A stretch of 64,000 bases of DNA from Saccharothrix sp. NRRL B-16314 (GTDB lineage: Bacteria > Actinomycetota > Actinomycetes > Mycobacteriales > Pseudonocardiaceae), in the NCBI RefSeq assembly GCF_000716595.1, contig NZ_JNXC01000006.1, positions 124,001 to 188,000 on the forward strand, in the 5' to 3' direction. Position 1 is the stretch's first letter, and each line of letters starts with the position of its first letter. The notes under the pieces are model-generated. The model had not been told where the DNA came from, did not search any database, and saw nothing but the letters and a program-made list of their open reading frames with translations. The translations under genes were made by a program, and so were the position numbers. Of the stretch, positions 31,001 through 42,400 are shown one piece after another.

Positions 31001-33444
31001 GCGCCCGGAACGATCTCCTCCCGGCCGTGCCCTTCCAGGTCCACGAGCACCGGACCGCTCGTGCCACGCCACTTCGCCACCGCGGACGCGAACGCGGTCA
31101 ACAGCACCTCGTCCACACCGGCGTTGAACGCCGCGGGGATCGCGCCGAGCAGCGGACCGGACACCGCCGCGGGCAGAACCGCGGTGTGCCTGCGGCCCAC
31201 TCCGACCACGTCCTCGGCGGAATCAACCGGCCGGGCGCCGAGCAGCGGGTCTTCGACACCCAGCACGGCCTGCCACAGGTCCAGCTCGGCCACGCGATCC
31301 GGCTGCGTGGCGAGCGAAACCAGCCGGTCCGACCAGTGCCGCAGGGAGGTGCCCACCGGCTCCAGCTTCACCTGCCGGTCGGCGAGCAGCGCCTCGAACG
31401 AGGAGTCCAGATCGGGCAGCAGGATGCGCCACGACACGGCATCGACCGCCAGGTGGTGCACGACCAGGGTCAGGCCGTCGTCGAACCAGACCGCCTGCAC
31501 CATCCGACCGTCGACAGGCGACAACCGTGCTGCCGCGGCGGCGATCGCATCCGGGTCCTGGGCGCCCGCGACTCGTCGCAGGCAGTCCTCGGCGCGCACG
31601 GAGCCCACCGGCAGCACCTCGAGCGACCACTCCGGGCTCAGCCGCAGGCGCAGCGCGTCGTGGTGGTCGATCAACGCCCGCAGCGCGGCAGCCATCATCG
31701 GCGCGTCGACACCGGCAGGAACCGGTGCGGTCACCGTCTGGTTGAAGCGGTCGACCGGCCCGCCCTTGGCCCGCAGCCAGTGCATGATCGGGGTCAACGG
31801 CACCGGGCCGACACCGTCGTCCGTGGGGACGCCCGTGTCCTCCAGTGACCGCGCGACAGGTGCCAGTTCCGCGACGGTCCTGTGCTCGAACACGTCGCGC
31901 AACGTGAACTTCAGCCCGGCCCGGCGCGCCCGGCTGGACAACTGGATGGAGGTGATGCTGTCGCCACCGAGTTCGAAGAAGCCGTCGTCGATGCCCACGG
32001 TGGGCACTCCGAGGACTTCGGCGAACAGCCGGCACAACAACTCTTCGCGTTCGTTGCGCGGAGCCCGGTACTCGGCTTCACCTCGATCCACCGCCGCCGG
32101 GGCACCGGCCACGGCGCGCAACGCGGCCGACTGCCAGTCGCCGTCCAGGGAGTCGACGGTCCGGTGCGGGTCGTCGACGAACGCGGTCAGCACGTGGACG
32201 ACCCGGTCGAGGATCTCCCGGGCATCGGTACCGGCGATCAGGTCCGGCCGGTGGTCCAGGCGCAGCAGCAGGTCCCGGCCCTTGAGGGTGCCCTCCAGGT
32301 TCAGCACGTAGTGGGTCGCGTCCGCGCTGGTCGCCGCCTCCGCCCCGATACCGCGGGCGGCGGCCTCCAGGTTGTCCGCGTCGACCGGGTAGTTCTCGAA
32401 CACGGCCATCGCGTCGAACAGGTCGCCGTGACCGGCGAGCCGCTGCACGGTGTGCAGCCCGATGTACTGGTACCCGGCCAGTTCGGCCTGCTGGTCCTGC
32501 AGCCGGCGGGCCACGTCGCGCAACGACGACCCGCGGTCCAGGCGCACCCGGACCGGAAGGGTGTTGATGAACAGGCCGACCATGCGTTCCGCGCCGGGCA
32601 GCTCCGGCGGACGGCCGGAGACCGTGCCGCCGAACACCACGTCGTCCCGGCCGGTCAGCCGGCCGAGCACGAAACCCCACGCGGTCTGCACCACGCTGTT
32701 GAGCGTCAGGCCGAGCGACCGGGCCCGCGCCACGAGCGAGACCGCCAGTCCGGTGGGCACCTGTTCCAGGAGCATCCCCGGCAGCACCGGTGTGCGGGCC
32801 GTGCCGGGCGGGGCGACGAGCGTCGGTCCGGGCAGGCCCCGCAGCACGTCGGCCCACGCCTGTTCCGCCTCGCCCTGGTCCTGCTTGGCCAGCCAGTCCA
32901 GGTACCGGCGATACGGCACGACCGGTTCGAGCGCCGACTCGTCCCCGCCGCTGTTGTACAGGTCGAGCAGCTCACCCAGCACCAACGGCATGGACCAGCC
33001 GTCGAGCAGGATGTGGTGCGCGGTCAGCACGAAGCGGTACTCCCGGGCGGCCAGCTTGACCAGGGTGAACCGCAGCGGTGGCCGGGCCAGGTCGAACCGG
33101 GCGGTCCGGTCGTCGGCGATCAGCCGGGCCAGTTCGTCCGCCCGGCCCGTCTCCGCGACCCCGGTCAGGTCGACCTCGTGCCACTCCGGCTCGACCTCGC
33201 GCAGGATGACCTGCACCGGCTCGCCGGACTTGCGGTCCCGGAAGGTCGCCCGCAGGTTGTCGTGCCTGCGCAGCACGGTCCGGACCGCGCGCCGCAAGGT
33301 GTCCGCGTCCACCTCGCGGCGGAGGTCCAGGGTCATCTGGATGACGTAGACGTCCGTGCCCTGCTCCTCGTACCGGGCGTGGAACAGCATTCCCTGTTGC
33401 AGCGGGGACAGCGGCCACACGTCCACCAAGCCGGGCTTGGTCAT
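19057..33444 (-). CDS. NRPS-B, four modules: C-T-E / C-A-T-E / C-A-T / C-A-T-TE
   Basis: 4,795 residues. The first module (numbered 5) has C 1-430, T with Ser496 and E 543-985, and no A domain. Module 6: C 990-1420, A 1435-1915, T Ser1970, E 2020-2460. Module 7: C 2479-2910, A 2921-3390, T Ser3443 (FFALGGHS). Module 8: C 3492-3930 (LCL type), A 3942-4425, T Ser4480, then a type I thioesterase 4527-4795 with GWSMG (Ser4614). All C domains keep HHxxxDG; E5 reads HHLAVDA instead of HHxxxDG. Hand-read A codes: A6 DASMMCAVCK (unassigned, perhaps aromatic), A7 DPAQAGTVAK (unassigned), A8 DIVQLGLIWK, close to the glycine code. GGDS carriers precede E domains and GGHS carriers do not. ATG 33444 (MTKPG) has GAAGGGGAA upstream and lies 17 bp after NRPS-A; the ATG at 33462 lacks a site. 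The product leaves from this protein. Confidence 0.95.
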   Translation of the reverse strand: MTKPGLVDVWPLSPLQQGMLFHARYEEQGTDVYVIQMTLDLRREVDADTLRRAVRTVLRRHDNLRATFRDRKSGEPVQVILREVEPEWHEVDLTGVAETGRADELARLIADDRTARFDLARPPLRFTLVKLAAREYRFVLTAHHILLDGWSMPLVLGELLDLYNSGGDESALEPVVPYRRYLDWLAKQDQGEAEQAWADVLRGLPGPTLVAPPGTARTPVLPGMLLEQVPTGLAVSLVARARSLGLTLNSVVQTAWGFVLGRLTGRDDVVFGGTVSGRPPELPGAERMVGLFINTLPVRVRLDRGSSLRDVARRLQDQQAELAGYQYIGLHTVQRLAGHGDLFDAMAVFENYPVDADNLEAAARGIGAEAATSADATHYVLNLEGTLKGRDLLLRLDHRPDLIAGTDAREILDRVVHVLTAFVDDPHRTVDSLDGDWQSAALRAVAGAPAAVDRGEAEYRAPRNEREELLCRLFAEVLGVPTVGIDDGFFELGGDSITSIQLSSRARRAGLKFTLRDVFEHRTVAELAPVARSLEDTGVPTDDGVGPVPLTPIMHWLRAKGGPVDRFNQTVTAPVPAGVDAPMMAAALRALIDHHDALRLRLSPEWSLEVLPVGSVRAEDCLRRVAGAQDPDAIAAAAARLSPVDGRMVQAVWFDDGLTLVVHHLAVDAVSWRILLPDLDSSFEALLADRQVKLEPVGTSLRHWSDRLVSLATQPDRVAELDLWQAVLGVEDPLLGARPVDSAEDVVGVGRRHTAVLPAAVSGPLLGAIPAAFNAGVDEVLLTAFASAVAKWRGTSGPVLVDLEGHGREEIVPGADVSRTVGWFTSAYPVAIDSGGSLKTVKEQLRAIPDKGMGFGLLRWLNPDTSETLARFAEPQIAFNYLGRHGEAAEEPDSGIHDMAGAADADMPLGYALELNVLVQRFPDGLRLVATWTWSRELLDDARVLALNSLWAEELRSLGEQTGDGGLTPSDLPLVSITQEQIDRLEAARPDVVDVLPLAPLQQGLHFHAHYDEQGSDVYTIQAALELGGAVDSAVLRDAVKTVLRRHDNLRAYFVTGDGGQAWQVIPGEVELPWTEVDLTGLVEAERSAELGRLLAEDRATRFDLARPPLLRCTMIRLTEDRHRFVITVHHILVDGWSMPLLIGELFELYNVRGDDTTLPVVTPYRDYLAWLSKQDVRASEQVWREALADLGDPTLVVPADPARDPAPPKRWTLDLPRELSTGIAAAARRSGLTVNTVVQGAWALMLSHLTGRDDVVFGATVSGRPPELPGVEKMLGLFINTLPVRVRIDPAAPLAALFAGLQHRQSGLLAHQYLSLTEVARLAGVGELFDTIVVFENYPVDVETLEASSRQLGVLDAAVEDAAHYPLGLAATQRGDDLEMYLTYRPDLLDDATFETLAGRFLRVLETFAAHPDLPAGRVDLLSDVERSRLTGWNDSARDVPASTFPQLYEAQAAATPDAPVLVSGDTVVTYAELDHRANHLAGVLAGRGIGVEDFVAIALPRSVDFHVALLAVFKAGAAYVPLDPNYPAERLAYILDDARPAALITHGDVDLPATEADVILLDEPLDAEPLPGAVAVPLESAAYVIYTSGSTGRPKGVVVSHTGAASLGIGESTIFQVRPGSRMLQFASPAFDAAFSEMSATILAGGALVLAPPDRLLPGPELSRLLKEQNVTHAMLPPVALSVLPADGLPDGMALMPCGEACSPELVARFAPGRLMVNAYGPTETTVCATISDPLTEGVPPIGRPLWNARTYVLDRALRQVAVGVVGELYVGGPALARGYLNRPGLTAERFVADPFGPAGGRLYRTGDLARWRSDGQLDYVGRADNQVKIRGFRVEPGEIESVLAAHPDVDRAAVVPREDQPGRRRLVAYVVPVAGRDVDSRVLRAHVATALPEHMVPAAVVRMDTFPMTVNGKLDTKALPAPDFTGGAGSREPRDEQERLLCALFAEVLGVPTAGVGDSFFELGGDSIVSMQLVARARAAGLVFSPRDVFMHRTPEALAAVARATAAVETPTPVSSDGIGDVPLTPIMHWLRESGGRIEHFNQTMTADVPPGAGEEVVHAAVQELLDHHDALRTTLTRLGDDFGWSLEIAPPGAVRAEDVVHRVTSGIDAAHVEAAQLCLDPDDGVMLRCVWFDAGPDEPGYLTIAAHHLVVDGVSWRILLPDLQEAFDAVVAGRPVRLAPVGTSLRAWSRQLVEEAGSPARMRELATWREILGTPEPVITDRPLDPVKDTFGSAGHLRLVLPTAVTGPLLGKVPAAFHAGINDVLLTALALAVTGWRAGTDPAVLVGLEGHGREEIFPGTDLSRTVGWFTSSYPVRLDPGADGVEAAVKRVKEQLRAVPDNGIGYGLLRYLNPQTAPALARYAGPQIGFNYLGRMGTATDEDEQIPAGTPADAGMALSHAISVNAMTVTYPDGPRLVADWSWPGELLTEDRARELAEAWFGALEAVVAADGGGFTPSDLPLLSLSQDEIDDLESDAPALTDVLPLSPLQEGLLFHALYDDRGADMYNVQTVIDLHGPLDAGVLRDAAGALLRRHDNLRAAFHSDGTGQALQVIPRAVEVPWHEVDLSELEPARRDTEPARLLAADLAGRFDPRQPPLVRFTLIKLAAGEHRLLFTNHHIVLDGWSGPIVLGELFELYGSRGDDSVLPPVPPYRDYLAWLAGRDRQAAEQAWRDALEGPVEPTLVAAPATGGPVVRSESTRLRLAEDKAIAFTAQARRHGLTKNLVVQGLWGLLLCGLTGRTDVVFGETVNGRPAEMPGAGRMVGLFINTLPVRVRTESSDTVLDVLHRLQRRQTELLDHQYLGLAEIQRLAGAGELFDTATVFENQPVDADVLHEPAQGLGVSDVRIQDGTHYPLALATSSDTDSTVLTLHHRPGLFDVEALAAKLLRLVDAFIADPLRPIAGIEPLTDDERRKVLVTWNDTAHDVGAATLLDLFRTQVRRSAGSVAVHDATSGEEWTYGQLDARANQYAHFLSGRGIRPDDVVAVRLARSPEWLAAVLGVLKAGAAYLPVVAGHPAERVDLMLADTRAALVIAEPLDVAGRPTDDPAVALLPGHAAYVIYTSGSTGRPKGVVVTHAGLAGMAGAHAERLAVTPGSRVLQLVSPSFDPSVADIAMTLSAGGTLVLPGDEVPVGAELAEIIERAGVTHVQLTPGVLGTLPLLPSLRSIAVGAEPCPPDVVSRWSADRLMVNTYGPTETTVAATMSGPLSGAVRPPIGSPLWNTRVYVLDSWLRPVAPGVRAELYIAGDGLARGYLNASGTTAERFVANPFGPPGSRMYRTGDIVSWTVDGQLEFAGRADDQVKVRGFRVEPGEVESVLAGHDAVDRAAVVAQDDGSGERRLVGYLAVRSDLDAGTLRDWLRGRLPEHMVPSVFVILDGLPLDRNGKVDRRALPKPEPAAAGDGRLPRTPAERTLCELFAEVLAVGSVSIDDDFFALGGHSLTATRLVNRIRAELGGELPVRAVFDAPTVAGLAEVLAGADAARPPLVPAERPEVLPLSYAQRRLWFIDNMDGTQGLYNIPLAVRLIGELDVAAMNAALADVVARHESLRTTFPHTEGVPRQHVTDAGIDLVVREADAVELDGLLVAEAGRGFELSTEIPLRAHLFVLGPREHVLLLVLHHIAGDGASMSPLARDIGAAYAARVRGAAPAFSPLPVQYADYALWQRQVLGSEDDPDSAISRRLDHWRSALAGLPEELALPTDRPRPAVAGTRGDVVAVPIPAEVGQGLTKLAKATGTSVFMVVRTAVAALLTRLGAGTDIPLGTTVAGRTDEALDDLIGFFVNTVVLRTDTSGDPSFRELLARVRDTDLAAYTNQDVPFDRLVEELNPVRSLARNPLFQIMVSHQDNAQAELSLPGLTLAPQPMPEDTARFDLSFDFTDGGHGTVLGSIDFNLDLFDRDTVRTMADRLVRLLTAMVADPDQRLGAAELLAADEREQLLTGWNDTSVAVPALTVADLIRARVERTPTATALIAGGTELTYRELDVRANRLAHELIARGARPERFVAVAVSRSAELVVTLLAVLKTGAGYLPLDPDHPAERIGHMLADADPVLLVTDGSTAGEVPTLRLDQLSPTGPVTDPGVRVVGTHPAYVIYTSGSTGRPKGVVVPHAALTNFVLSMAARFPMGQDDRLLAVTTIAFDIAGVELYVPLISGGGVVVADEDTVLEPRALTDLAVRTGVTVVQATPSLWQVLLDHDAESLRGLRVLVGGEALPAGQAAAMRDVAGEVTNLYGPTETTIWSTAAVLDDRPGAPTIGRPIWNTAVYVLDGNLRPVPATVPGELYIAGDGLARGYLNRPALTSERFVADPFGAPGARMYRTGDLARWGRDGKLDFLGRVDHQVKVRGFRIELGEIETVLATHPAVAKAAVLVHEVRPGDKRLVGYVVPAGGAVDSAALRGHVGTTLPDYMVPAVFVTLDRFPLTPNGKLDRKALPVPEFEVDGAGRGPRTPREELLCRLFAEVLGVSKVGLDDGFFELGGDSILAIQLTSRIRSVFGADLSNRSLFQAPTPIGVLGLLGDGDEGGDTPGGLDVLLPLRTAGDRPPLFCLHPVGSLGWMYAGLLRHVPGDRPVYAIQPRGLAHEEELPRSLPEMADDYIAHIRAVQPNGPYHLLGWSMGALLAHEIATRLRGRGEQIALLVNIDQPPMTRDMVEGQNTATDEQNVLTALLDFVGLERDVFGPGPLEHAEVMAALRAEGSPLATFDEELIMRIGRVSDNNWKLAVGHVPDVFDGDLLLIVATPDPDQAAQEVRARVGRLRPFVAGEIIVESVHSEHRRLLHAGPVADVARILTERLAGL

Positions 33445-33461
33445 CTCGCCATTCCCCTTCA

Positions 33462-36400
33462 TCAAGCCAAGTCGCTCTCGAACTCGTCGATCTCGTCCTG
33501 GGACAGCGTCAGCAGCGACAGGTCCGACGGGGTGACGCCGCCCCGGCCGGCTTCGGTCACGATCGTTTCGAGGCGGCGGAACCACAGCTCCGCCACCGCG
33601 CGGACGTCCTCTTCCTCGAACAAGGTCCCGGGCCAGGACCACACGGCCACCAGCTGCGGGCTGCCCGCGCGGTCCTGGACGAGCGCGTTCACGCTGAGCG
33701 CGTAGGTCAGCGGCTTGCCCGGATCACTGCCGCCGCCCACGGTCTCCTCGGCTTCGGGCGGTGTGGCCCAGTCCTCGGTCTGCGCGACCTCCTCGGTGGC
33801 GTCGAACCGGCCGAGGTAGTTGAAGCCGACCTGGGGCTGCGCGAAGCTCTGCAGCACCGGAGCGGTCTCCGGGTTGAGGTACCGCAGCAGCCCGTACCCG
33901 ATCCCCTTGTCCGGGATGGTCCGCAGCTGCTCCTTCACGGCCTTCAGCGCGACACCGACGTCACCGGTGCCCGGGTCGACCGCCACCGGGTAGGCGCTGC
34001 TGAACCAGCCGACCGTCCGGGCGACGTCGACGCCCTCGACGACGTCCTGCCTGCCGTGTCCTTCGAGCCCGACGAGCAACGCGGTGCCGTCACCACGGCC
34101 GCGGTCACGCCGCCAGTCGCCGATCGCCAGGGCCAGCGCGGTCAGCAGCACGTCGTCCACGCCGGTGTTGAACGCCGCGGGAACGCGGCCGAGCAGCGGC
34201 TCGGTCACCTCGGCGGGCAGCACCAGCCGGATCTGCCTGGCCGAGCCGACGACGTCCCGCGTGGGGTCGACCCGCCGGTCCGCCAGCACCGGGTCGGGCG
34301 TGCCGAGCACACCCCGCCACAGGTCGAACTCGGCCACCCGGTCCTGCTTCGCGGCCAGCGACGAAAGCTGCTGCGCCCACCGGCGGAATGACGTCCCCAC
34401 CGGTTCGAGCGCCACTTCCTCGCCCGTCGACACGGCCTCCCAGGCACTGCGCAGGTCCTCCTGCAGGACCCGCAATGACATGCCGTCGACCACCAGGTGG
34501 TGCAGGACCAGCATCAACCGGCCACGGCGCCGCGTTCCACCGTCGAACCACACCGCACGCAGCATCCGCCCGTCCTCCGGGGACAGTCCGGCCTGCGCGA
34601 TCCGCTGCTGCTCGACGACGACCGTCATCAGCTCGTCGGTGGGCACATCGGAGATGTCGACCTCGGTGATCAGGTCGGCGGCGGCGACCGAGCCCTTCGG
34701 CGCGATCTCCATCCGCCACACCGACAGGCCGGTGCCGTTGTCCGGGTCGTACCGAAGCCGGGAACGCAGCACGTCGTGGTGGTCCACGACCGCTTGGAGC
34801 GTGCGTGCCAGCGCGTCCTCGTCGATGCCTGCCGGGACCTGGAGCAGGTTGGCGAGGTTGTCGCGGCTGGAGGCGCCGTCCCGCTCGATCAGGTCGAGCA
34901 TGATCGGGGTGAGCGGGAACTCGCCGACGGCGTCCTCCGGCCGCTCCTCGGTGCTCGTGTCCTGCTCGTCGGCCGCCGTCCTGGCCAGCTCCCGCACGGT
35001 CCGGCTGACGAACACGTCCCGCAGGGTGAAGACCAGGCCGACCTTGCGTGCCCGGCTGGAGAGCTGGATCGACACGATGCTGTCACCGCCGAGCTCGAAG
35101 AAGTCGTCGTCCAGCCCGACCTCGTCCACGCCGAGCACCTCGGCGAACAGCCCGGTCAGGATCTCCTCGCGGGCCTCGAGGTCCCCCGCCGGAGCACTCG
35201 GCTCCAACTCTTGGCGGGCGGCGCCGACCCGCTGCTCCAGCTCCGGGCGCAGGGTGGTCCACAGCGCCGCCAGCTCGTCGTCGGCGACCTGCCCCACCGG
35301 CCGCTCGGGCTCCGCGACCATGACGGTCAGGATGCGCCGCAGCCCGGCGGCCACCTGCTCGACCTCAGGCCCGGTGAACATGCCCGGCTGGTAGCCGATC
35401 CGGTAGCCCATCCCGGTACCGGCCTGCCAGGCGTCGAGGGTCAGCGTGTAGTGCGTGGCGTCGCTGGTGTGCAGGTCGACCGCACGGACACCTTCGTGCT
35501 CGGCCTTCGACTCGTCGAACGTGTCGGTGTCCACCGGGAAGTTCTGGAACGCCAGCAGCGTGTCGAACAGCTCACCGAGACCGGTCAGCCGCTGGAGGTC
35601 GACCAGCCTCAGGTGCTGGTGGGCCATCAACGCCGCCTGCCGCCCACCGAGACCGCGGATGGCGTCCGCGACCGAGCCCGCCGCGTCGAACGCGACGCGC
35701 ACCGGGATGGTGTTGATGAACAGGCCCACCATCCGCTCGACGTCTTCCACCTCGGGTGGCCTGCCCGACACGCTCGCGCCGAAGACCACGTCCTCGCGGC
35801 CGGTCAGCCTGCTCAGCAGCAGCGCCCACGCCGTCTGCATGACCGTGTTCACCGTGACACCGCAGTCGGCCGCCAGCTCGGTGATCCCCGCCGCCAGCTC
35901 GGCCGGCAGGTCGGTGGTCAGCTTCTCCGGCAACTCCGGCACGCGGTCCGGGTCGACCGGGGCGAGCAGGGTCGGGTCGGACAACCCGGCCAGCTCACCG
36001 CGCCACACCTCCTCGGAGGCCTTCCGGTCCTGCTCGGTGAGCCAGGTCAGGTAACGCCGGTACGGCGGCGGCACGGGCAACGCCGAGTCGTCACCACCGG
36101 ACTCGTACAGCCGCATCAGTTCGTCCACCAAAGTGGGCGTGGACCACCCGTCGAGCAGGACGTGGTGCAGGGTCACCACAAGCCGGTACCTCGCCTCGCC
36201 CAGCTTGAGCACCATGCACCGCAGCAACGGCGGCTTCGCCAGGTCGAACCGCTCGGCCCGAGCCTCGGCGAGGACCCGTTCCAGCTCGCCCGGACCTGCG
36301 TCGCAGAGATCCAGCTCCGACCACGGCACCCGCACGGCGGCCGGGAGGAACTGGACCGGATGGGTCAGGCCGTCGTGGGCGAACCCGGCCCGCAGGTTCT

Positions 36401-39400
36401 CGTACCGCAGCGTCAACGCCTGCACTGCGGCGCGCAGCGCCGTCAGGTCCACCTCGCCGGCCAGGTCCAGGCCGAGCTGCAGCGTGTAGACGTCGACGCC
36501 CTTGTCGTTGTAGAGGGCGTGGAAGACCAGGCCTTCCTGCAGCGGGGCCACCGGCAGCACATCCGCCAGGTCGGGATGGACGGCCGCGAGCGCGTCGACC
36601 TCCCGCTGGGACAACCGGACCAGCGGGAAGTCCGAGGGGGACCGCCCGCCGACGCCGTCCTGCCCGGCGTACGCGATCAGCTCCTCGGTCACCTGCTCCC
36701 AGGTCCGGGTCAGGCCCAGCACCTCGTCCTCGGTGAACAGCGCCTCCGGCCACGTCCAGTGCGCCTGCAGCCGCAACCCGTCCACGTGGTCCAGGTTGGA
36801 CAGCTTGAGGCCGATCGGGTGCGTCACCGGGGTGTCCGGGTGGTCGGCCTGGTGCGCCAGCTCGGTGCCGATGACCGCCCAGTCCCCGGTCTCCGGCTCC
36901 TCGTTGGCCTCCAGCCGGCCGAGGTAGTTGAACAGGACCTGCGGACCGGCGAACCGGGCCAGCACCGGCACGGTCTGCGGGTTCAGGTGCCGCAACAACC
37001 CGAAGCCGACGCCCTTGTCGGGGATCGCGGCCAGCTGCTCCTTGACCAGCTTGACCGCCGAGCCGAGGTCGCCGTCCGCACCCGTGTCCAGCCGCACCGG
37101 GTAGGCCGCGGTGAACCAGCCGACCGTGTGGGACAGGTCCGCGCCGCCGATCGCCTGCCGGCCGTGCCCCTCGGCTTCGATCAGCACACCTGATCCGCCA
37201 CCGAGTCCCCGTCCGTCCCGCCATCGCTGGACCGCGATCGCGAGCGTGGTCAGCAGGATCTCGTTGACGCCCGTCGTGAACAGCGCCGGGATTCGGGCCA
37301 GCAGCGGCTCGGTGGACGCCACCGGCAGGGTCTGCTCGATCTGCCGCACCGTCCGGGTGACGTCCCTGGCCGGGTCGAGCGGTTGTGCCGACAGCGGTGG
37401 GTCACCCGCGCCGAGGATGTCGGTCCACAGCGCCAGCTCGTCGATCCGCTTCGGGCTCGACGACTCCGCGACCAGGCCCTCGGCCCACTGCTTGAACGTC
37501 GTGACGACCGGCTGCAGCAGGGGTTCACGCCCGGCGGTCACCGCCTCGTACGCCTCGCGCAGGTCCGGGACCAGGATTCTGGTGGACACACCGTCCACGG
37601 CCAGGTGGTGCATCACCAGCAGCAGCCGGTGCGCGGCGTCTCCGCCGTCGAAGTAGACCGCCCGGAGCACCACGCCGTTCTCCGGCGCCAGCCGCTCCTG
37701 CGCGGCCTTCTCGTGCTCCTGGAGAGCCTCGATCAGCGATTCTCCGGCGAGCCCGCGCACGTCCACGGTGGTCAGCAGGTCGGCTGCGCGGACGTCGGCC
37801 CTCGGCAGCGCCTCAAGGCTCCACACGTGGTTGCCGACCCGCCGGGTGAGCTTGAGCCGCAACGTGTCGTGGTGGTCGAGCAGGATCTGCAGTGCCGCGG
37901 TCAGCCGCTGCCGGTCGCAGCCGGCCGGCAGCCGCAGCAGCGTCTCCTGGCTGAAGTGGTCGATCGGGCCGCCCCGCTCGCGCATCCAGTGCATGACCGG
38001 GGTGAGCGGGATCTCGCCGATGCCGGCGTCCGGCACGGCCGGTGCGTCGGCCCGCGCGCCCGCCCAGGTCGCCGCCGCGGCGAGTGCCGCGACGGTCCGG
38101 TGACGGAGCACGTCCTCGGCGGTCACCTCCATGCCGGCCTTTCTGGCCCTGCTGACCAGCTGGATGGAGATGATGCTGTCGCCACCGAGCTCGAAGAAGC
38201 CGTCGTCGATGCTCACCGACGGAACGCCCAGCAGCTCCCCGACCAGCTGGACGAGCAGCTTCTCCTTCTCGTCCCGTGGCGCCCGCCCGCCGCGGCCGGC
38301 CTCGGCCACCGGCGCGGGCAGTGCCGCGCGGTCGACCTTCCCGTTGGCGTTCAGCGGAAGCTCGTCGAGCACGGTGAACGTCGCCGGGACCATGTAGTCC
38401 GGCAGGCGCTTCGCCAGGTACTCGCGCAGCCCCGACGGCTTCGGCGGCCGGATCGCACCGCTGACCACGTAGGCGGCGAGCTGCCGGTGCCCGTTCTGGT
38501 CCTCGTGGGTGCCCACCGCGACCTGGTCGACCTTGGGGTGCCCGGCGAGCACGGCCTCGATCTCCCCGAGTTCGATCCGGAAGCCGCGGACCTTGACCTG
38601 CTCGTCCGCCCGGCCGACGAACTCCAGCGCGCCCGAGGCGTTCCACCGCACCACGTCACCGGTGCGGTACAACCGCGATCCGGGCGGCCCGAACGGATCC
38701 GCCACGAACCGCTCCGCGGTCAGCGCGGCCCGGTTGAGGTAACCACGCGCCAGGCCCGCACCTGCGACGTACAACTCGCCCTCGACGCCCGGAGCGACCG
38801 GACGCAAAGCCGCGTCGAGCACGTACACCCGGGTGTTCCAGGCGGGACGGCCGATCGGCGGGTGGATCGCGCCGGACAGCGGCTCGCTCATCGTCGCGCA
38901 GACGGTCGTCTCGCTCGGACCGTAGACGTTGATCATCCGGCGTCCGGCCGACCACTGGGCGACCTTCTCCGGCCGGCACGGCTCGCCGCCGGTGACGAGC
39001 GTGCGAAGCGTCGGCAACGGCTTGGCGGGCAACGTGGCCACGACGCCGGCGGTGAGCTGGACGTGGGTCACGTCGTTGCGTTCGATGACGGCGGCCAGTT
39101 CCTCGCCGACCGGCTGCTGGTGGCCGCTGGGCAGCACCAGGGTCGCGCCGGTGAGCAGGGTCATCGCCAGGTCGGCGATGGACGGGTCGAAGCTCGGCGA
39201 GACCGCCTGGAGCACTCGGCTCTCCTCGTTCACGACCAGCTTCTCCGCGTGCGCGCCGGCCATGCTCGCGATGCCGGCGTGCGTCACCACGACACCCTTG
39301 GGCCTGCCGGTCGAGCCGGACGTGTAGATGACGTACGCCGGATGTGCCGGCGACAGTGGCCGGACCCGTTGCGCGTCGACGGGATCGGTGACCGGCGCGG

Positions 39401-42400
39401 CCGACGCTTCGGCGCGGGCCGCTTCCGAGTCGACGACGAACGGCTCCGGGACACCCGCCTGCCGCATCTGGTCCGCCGCCGCGGCGGTGGTCAGCACCAA
39501 GGCGGGACCGCTGTCCGCGATCAGCAAGGCGATCCGCTCGGCCGGATGACCGGGATCCACCGGCAGGTAGGTCGCGCCCGCTTTGAGCACGCCGAGCGTC
39601 ACGGCCAGCCAGTCGACCGAGCGGGCCACCGCGACGGCGACCAACTGCTCGGGCCCCACACCCCGCGCGATCAGCACGTGTGCCCATTGGTTCGCGCGCT
39701 CGTCGAGCTGCTCGTAGGTCAAGCTCGCGGCGGGCAGACCGTCCGGGACGACCGCGGTGCGCCCGGGGACACGCCGCACCTGTTCCTCGAACAGCGCGGG
39801 GAAGGTGGCGGGCGCCACGGGCCGGGCCGTGTCGTTCCACTCCTGTGGTGTCGCGCCGGTTCGGCCGTCGATCCTGCTGATCGGCGCGCTCGGGTCGGCG
39901 GTCACGGAATCCAGCACGGAAACGAGCCTCCTCGTGATCATCTCCACGGCGCCGCGGTCGAACAGATCCGTGCGGTAGGTGACACGGCCGGTCAGCCCGG
40001 CCGGGTCGCCGTCCGGGCCCCGCTGGTCGGACAGCTCGATGCCGAGGTCGACCTTCGCGGCGGCCAGGTCGACCGACGCCGGCCGCACCGTCAGTCCGGG
40101 CAGCCTCAGCTCCGGCATCGCGTTGTTCTGGAACGCCAGGAAGACCTGGAACAGCGGATTGAAGCCGCGGAAGGCCCGGAACATGTCGACCAGCCGGTCG
40201 AACGGCACGTCCTGGTTGGCGTACGCGGCCAGGTCGGTTTCCCGGACGCGGGCGAGCAGCTCGGTGAACGCCGGATCGCCGGACGTGTCGGTCCGCAGCA
40301 CCAGCGTGTTGACGAAGAACCCGACCACCTCGTCGAGTGCCTGGTCGCCCCGGCCGGCGACCGCGGTGCCGATCGGGATGTCGGTGCCCGCGCCCAGCCC
40401 GGTCAGCGTGGTGGCCAGCGCCGCCTGCACGACCATGAACAGGCTGACCTGGTTGTCCCGCGCGAGCTGGACGAGCCCGGCGTGCCGGGAGGCGTCGATC
40501 TCGATGTCGACGGAGTCACCGTGGTCGCCGACCTGCTGCGGCCTCGGTCGGCCGACCGGCAGCGCCGGCTCCTCGGCCAGGCCCGCGAGCGCCGCCTCCC
40601 AGTAGTCGAGCTGCTGGGAGGCCAGGCTGTCCGGGTCGTCCTCGGCGCCCAGCAGCTCACGCAGCCAGAGCGTGTAGTCGGCGTACTGCACCGTGAGCGG
40701 CGTGAACTCCGGCGCCCGGCCGGAGACCCTCGCGGCGTAGGCGACTGACAGATCACGGGCCAGCGGTGCGTTCGACCACCCGTCGGTGGCGATGTGGTGC
40801 ACGTTGAGCAGCAGCACGTGCTCGGTCGCGGTTGTACCCGCAACCTCGAAGAGCGTGACCCGCAGGGGGAGTTCGACCGTGAGGTCGAAGCCACGCGCAC
40901 CGGCGGCGGTGAGCGCCTCGTCCAGTCCGGCCTCGTCGACTCGGACCACCTCGACCTCCGCTGGCGCCGGGCGGTGCACGTGCTGGCGCGGACGGCCATC
41001 GATGTCCGGGAAGGTGGTGCGCAGGCTCTCGTGCCGTGCGACGACATCAGCCAGGGCAGCGCGCAGCGCGGCGATGTCGAGCGTTCCCGACATCGCGATC
41101 CCGATCGGGACGTTGTAGGTGCTGTTCGGCCCGTTCAGCGTGTTCAGGTACCACAGGCGCCGCTGCGCGAAGGACAACGGGATCTCCGCGGGCCGGTCCA
41201 CCGCCCGCAGAGCGGGACGCCGTGCCGAGGCCTCACCGGCGGCGATCCGGCGCGCGAACGCCACCGGGGTCGGGGTGTCGAACACCGCACGGACATCGAC
41301 CGACCGGGCGAACACCGTCCGGACCCGGCTGATCAGCCGGATGGCGTTCAGCGAATGCCCTCCGAGGGCGAAGAAGTCGTCGTCGGGGCCCACTTCCGGC
41401 AGGTTGAGCACTTCGGCGAACAGTCCGCACAGGATCTCCTCCTGCGGGGTGAGCAGCCGTGCCGCCGTGCCACCCGCTGTCCGGTCCGGTGCGGGCAGCG
41501 CGGCCCGGTCCAGCTTTCCGTTGGTGTTCAGCGGCAAGCTGTCCAGCACGACGAACGCGTCCGGAACCATGTACTCGGGCAACGCGCTCGCGGCGTGCCC
41601 TTGGATCACGGGCACGTCCACGCGTTGTCCATCGGCGGGCACGAGGTAGGCGACGAGCTGATCGTCGCGGACGACCACGGCTTGCGCCGCTACCTGGTGG
41701 TGCCCCGCCAGTACCGCGCCGACCTCCCCGAGCTCGATCCGGTACCCGCGAAGCTTGACCTGGTCGTCGGCGCGGCCGGCGAACACCAGGTCACCGTCCT
41801 CGGTCCAGCGGGCCAAGTCGCCGGTCCGGTACATCCGCTCGCCCGCGGGCCCGAACGGATCGGCGACGAACCGCTCCGCCGTCAGCGCGTGCCTGCCGAG
41901 ATAGCCACGGGCCAGGCACGGGCCCGCGACGTACAGCTCACCGGTCACGCCGGGAGCCACCGGCCCCAGGGTGGCATCGAGCACGTAGGCCCGGACATTC
42001 CCCTGTGGCCGGCCGATCGGGACCGGACCGGACGGCGCCGGGGCACCCGGGTCGAGCCGGTACTCGGTGCAGTTCACCGTCGCCTCGGTCGGACCGTAGA
42101 CGTTCCACACCGTGGCGTCCGGGTGCTTGTCCCGCCACGGCGCGAGCGCCTCTCCGAGCAACGCCTCACCGCCCAGCAGCAGTTCCGCGACGGGCGAGAA
42201 CTCGTTCGGCAGCGCGTCCAGCAACGGCAGGTGGCTGGGCGTGGCCTTCATGAAGGTGCACGGCGTGCCCTTCAGCCTGGCGGAGACCCCGACGTCCTCC
42301 ACGAGTTCGACGAGCAGCACGGTGCCCCCGACCACCAGCGGGGTGAACAGCGCCGTGACGGTGAGGTCGAACGACACCGGGGAGTGCACGAGCGCGGTCC

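Noticed and set aside
33445..33462. Alternative ATG at 33462 for NRPS-B overlapping the NRPS-A stop (TGATG)
   Set aside because: It lacks a ribosome site, whereas ATG 33444 has GAAGGGGAA at good spacing and gives the same MTKPG N terminus as NRPS-A.
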